This document shows positions 5,845 through 6,865 of a DNA stretch of 6,865 bases, piece after piece. The notes under the pieces are model-generated. The model did not search any database and had not been told where the DNA came from. It saw nothing but the letters and a program-made list of their open reading frames with translations. The number at the start of each line of letters is the position of its first letter. Positions within the stretch are counted from its first letter, which is position 1. Source of the stretch: an uncultured Porphyromonadaceae bacterium. Its GTDB lineage: Bacteria; Bacteroidota; Bacteroidia; Bacteroidales; Muribaculaceae. A program made the position numbers and the translations under genes. The stretch covers positions 1 to 6,865 of the forward strand of contig CAMWQF010000152.1 of NCBI GenBank assembly GCA_947176285.1, in the 5' to 3' direction.

Positions 5845-5865
5845 CCTAAAAACCTATAATAACAA

Positions 5866-6865
5866 ATGAAAAAAAATTATTTCTTACTCATGGCTATTGT
5901 TGCAGGAAGCCTTGTCACTTCCAGCGCATATGCCGACGTTTCGAAAGCATACGTTTCCGATTTAGGCAACGGCAAATATCAGAACCCTATCATCAACGCA
6001 GACTATTCTGATCCGGATGTGGTGCGAGTTGGGGATGACTATTACATGACTTCATCAAGTTTTGCAAACCTTCCTGCTCTTCAGATACTACATTCTAACG
6101 ACCTAGTGAACTGGACAATTGTTGGAGCCGTAGCCGATAAATATCCTGCCCCTGAATTCGACGGAGTAAGCCATGGCAATGGCGTCTGGGCTCCGGCAAT
6201 ACGCTACCATAATGGTAAATACTATGTGATGTATGGCGATCCTGATCGAGGAATCTATGTTGCCGAAGCCACAGACCCTAAGGGACCATGGAGTCCCCTA
6301 CGTTTGATTTATCCCGCAGTCGGAGTCATTGACCCATGTCCTTTCTGGGATGAAGATGGAAGGGCATATATTGCACATGGATATGCAGGAAGCCGTGCCG
6401 GAGTGAAGAGTATACTGGGCATGATCGAAATGACACCGGATGCTACCGGAGTAGTTGGCGTAGACCGCGTGATCTACGACGGTCATCTTGAAAATGAGAC
6501 TATCGAGGGTGCTAAAATGTATAAAAGAGGTCCTTGGTACTATATCTTCTCTCCTGCCGGAGGAGTCTCCACCGGTTGGCAAGTCGTGATGCGCAGCAAA
6601 AATCCATGGGGACCATACGAACAGCGCAACGTGATGGAGCAAGGGGATACTGACATCAATGGTCCTCACCAAGGAGCCTGGGTGGATACTCCCGACGGCA
6701 AGGAACACTGGTTCGTTCATTTCCAGGATAAAGGTCCCTACGGACGTGTCATTAATCTCGAACCCATGGTCTGGAATGAAGATGGTTGGCCTGTAATCGG
6801 AGTTGATAAAGACGGAGACGGAAGAGGCATACCTGTCAGAACCTACAGAAAACCCAATGTAGGGA
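5866..6865 (+). CDS. Secreted GH43 glycosidase (arabinofuranosidase/xylosidase type), 3' end outside window
   Basis: The ATG at 5866 opens a frame that is still open at the window end (333 codons). Residues 1-23 (MKKNYFLLMAIVAGSLVTSSAYA) are a type I signal peptide, so the enzyme is periplasmic or secreted. The rest is the five-bladed propeller of GH43: NPIINADYSDPDVVRVGDDYY (40-60) with catalytic base D49, VIDPCPFWDEDG (154-165) with pKa-modulating D156, and NETIEGAKMY (210-219) with acid E214. NGPHQGAWVDTPDG (265-278) supplies the conserved His268. The GPHQG, HFQD and YGRVINLEPM segments suggest subfamily 12, less surely. Such enzymes remove arabinofuranose or xylose side chains from pectic arabinan or arabinoxylan. 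A C-terminal beta-sandwich usual for relatives would lie past the edge. It follows the esterase-like gene by 21 AT-rich bp with no promoter or Shine-Dalgarno site visible, so the two are probably co-transcribed. Confidence 0.92.
   Translation, partial: MKKNYFLLMAIVAGSLVTSSAYADVSKAYVSDLGNGKYQNPIINADYSDPDVVRVGDDYYMTSSSFANLPALQILHSNDLVNWTIVGAVADKYPAPEFDGVSHGNGVWAPAIRYHNGKYYVMYGDPDRGIYVAEATDPKGPWSPLRLIYPAVGVIDPCPFWDEDGRAYIAHGYAGSRAGVKSILGMIEMTPDATGVVGVDRVIYDGHLENETIEGAKMYKRGPWYYIFSPAGGVSTGWQVVMRSKNPWGPYEQRNVMEQGDTDINGPHQGAWVDTPDGKEHWFVHFQDKGPYGRVINLEPMVWNEDGWPVIGVDKDGDGRGIPVRTYRKPNVG

Noticed and set aside
6298..6720. 140-codon minus-strand open frame
   Set aside because: It is antisense to the GH43 gene, whose catalytic motifs are in the plus frame running to the window end.

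Overview
The window looks like chromosomal DNA of a Bacteroidota member, order Bacteroidales, perhaps a gut Muribaculaceae or Bacteroidaceae relative (the family is inferred, not shown). Supporting signs are an RHS core of the type common in Bacteroidales, two promoters of the Bacteroidota form TTTG-N20-TAnnTTTG (one with an imperfect -33), AT-rich leaders without Shine-Dalgarno sites, and a secreted pectin/hemicellulose-type gene pair as found in polysaccharide utilisation loci.

Layout. Positions 1-324 hold the 3' end of an RHS-repeat gene that loses similarity at its conserved DPLC motif, exactly where a hairpin-rich repeat module begins. Positions 220-610 are repeats and hairpins, including a 73-bp tandem duplication and a probable terminator. 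Positions 624-1796 (minus strand) encode a complete iron-type, YqhD-like NADPH-dependent alcohol/aldehyde dehydrogenase with its own promoter at about 1868-1899. Positions 1800-2621 hold no gene. They contain a probable insertion-sequence end (1934-1993), a second copy of the hairpin module (2092-2371) whose last hairpin is expanded to seven 31-bp tandem units, and a promoter at 2546-2577.

From that promoter three plus-strand genes follow with gaps of 7 and 21 bp: a DUF2971-family protein (2622-3437), a secreted 799-residue beta-helix protein resembling carbohydrate esterase family 8 (3445-5844), and the first 333 codons of a secreted GH43 glycosidase that runs off the window (5866-6865). The last two probably act together outside the cytoplasm on a pectic or arabinoxylan-like glycan. 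No SusC/SusD pair or regulator is visible, so any wider locus lies beyond the right edge. The DUF2971 protein is presumably cytoplasmic and its role in the operon is unknown.

The most unusual signal is the composite hairpin module. It occurs twice in the same orientation, 1,872 bp apart, on either side of the dehydrogenase gene. Both copies keep the order hairpin 1 (TCC loop), hairpin 2 (8-bp stem, tetraloop), TTAACAAGATT linker, hairpin 3 (TCC loop). Between the copies, five stem base pairs differ and every one is compensated. This indicates selection on a folded RNA or single-stranded DNA and not chance similarity.
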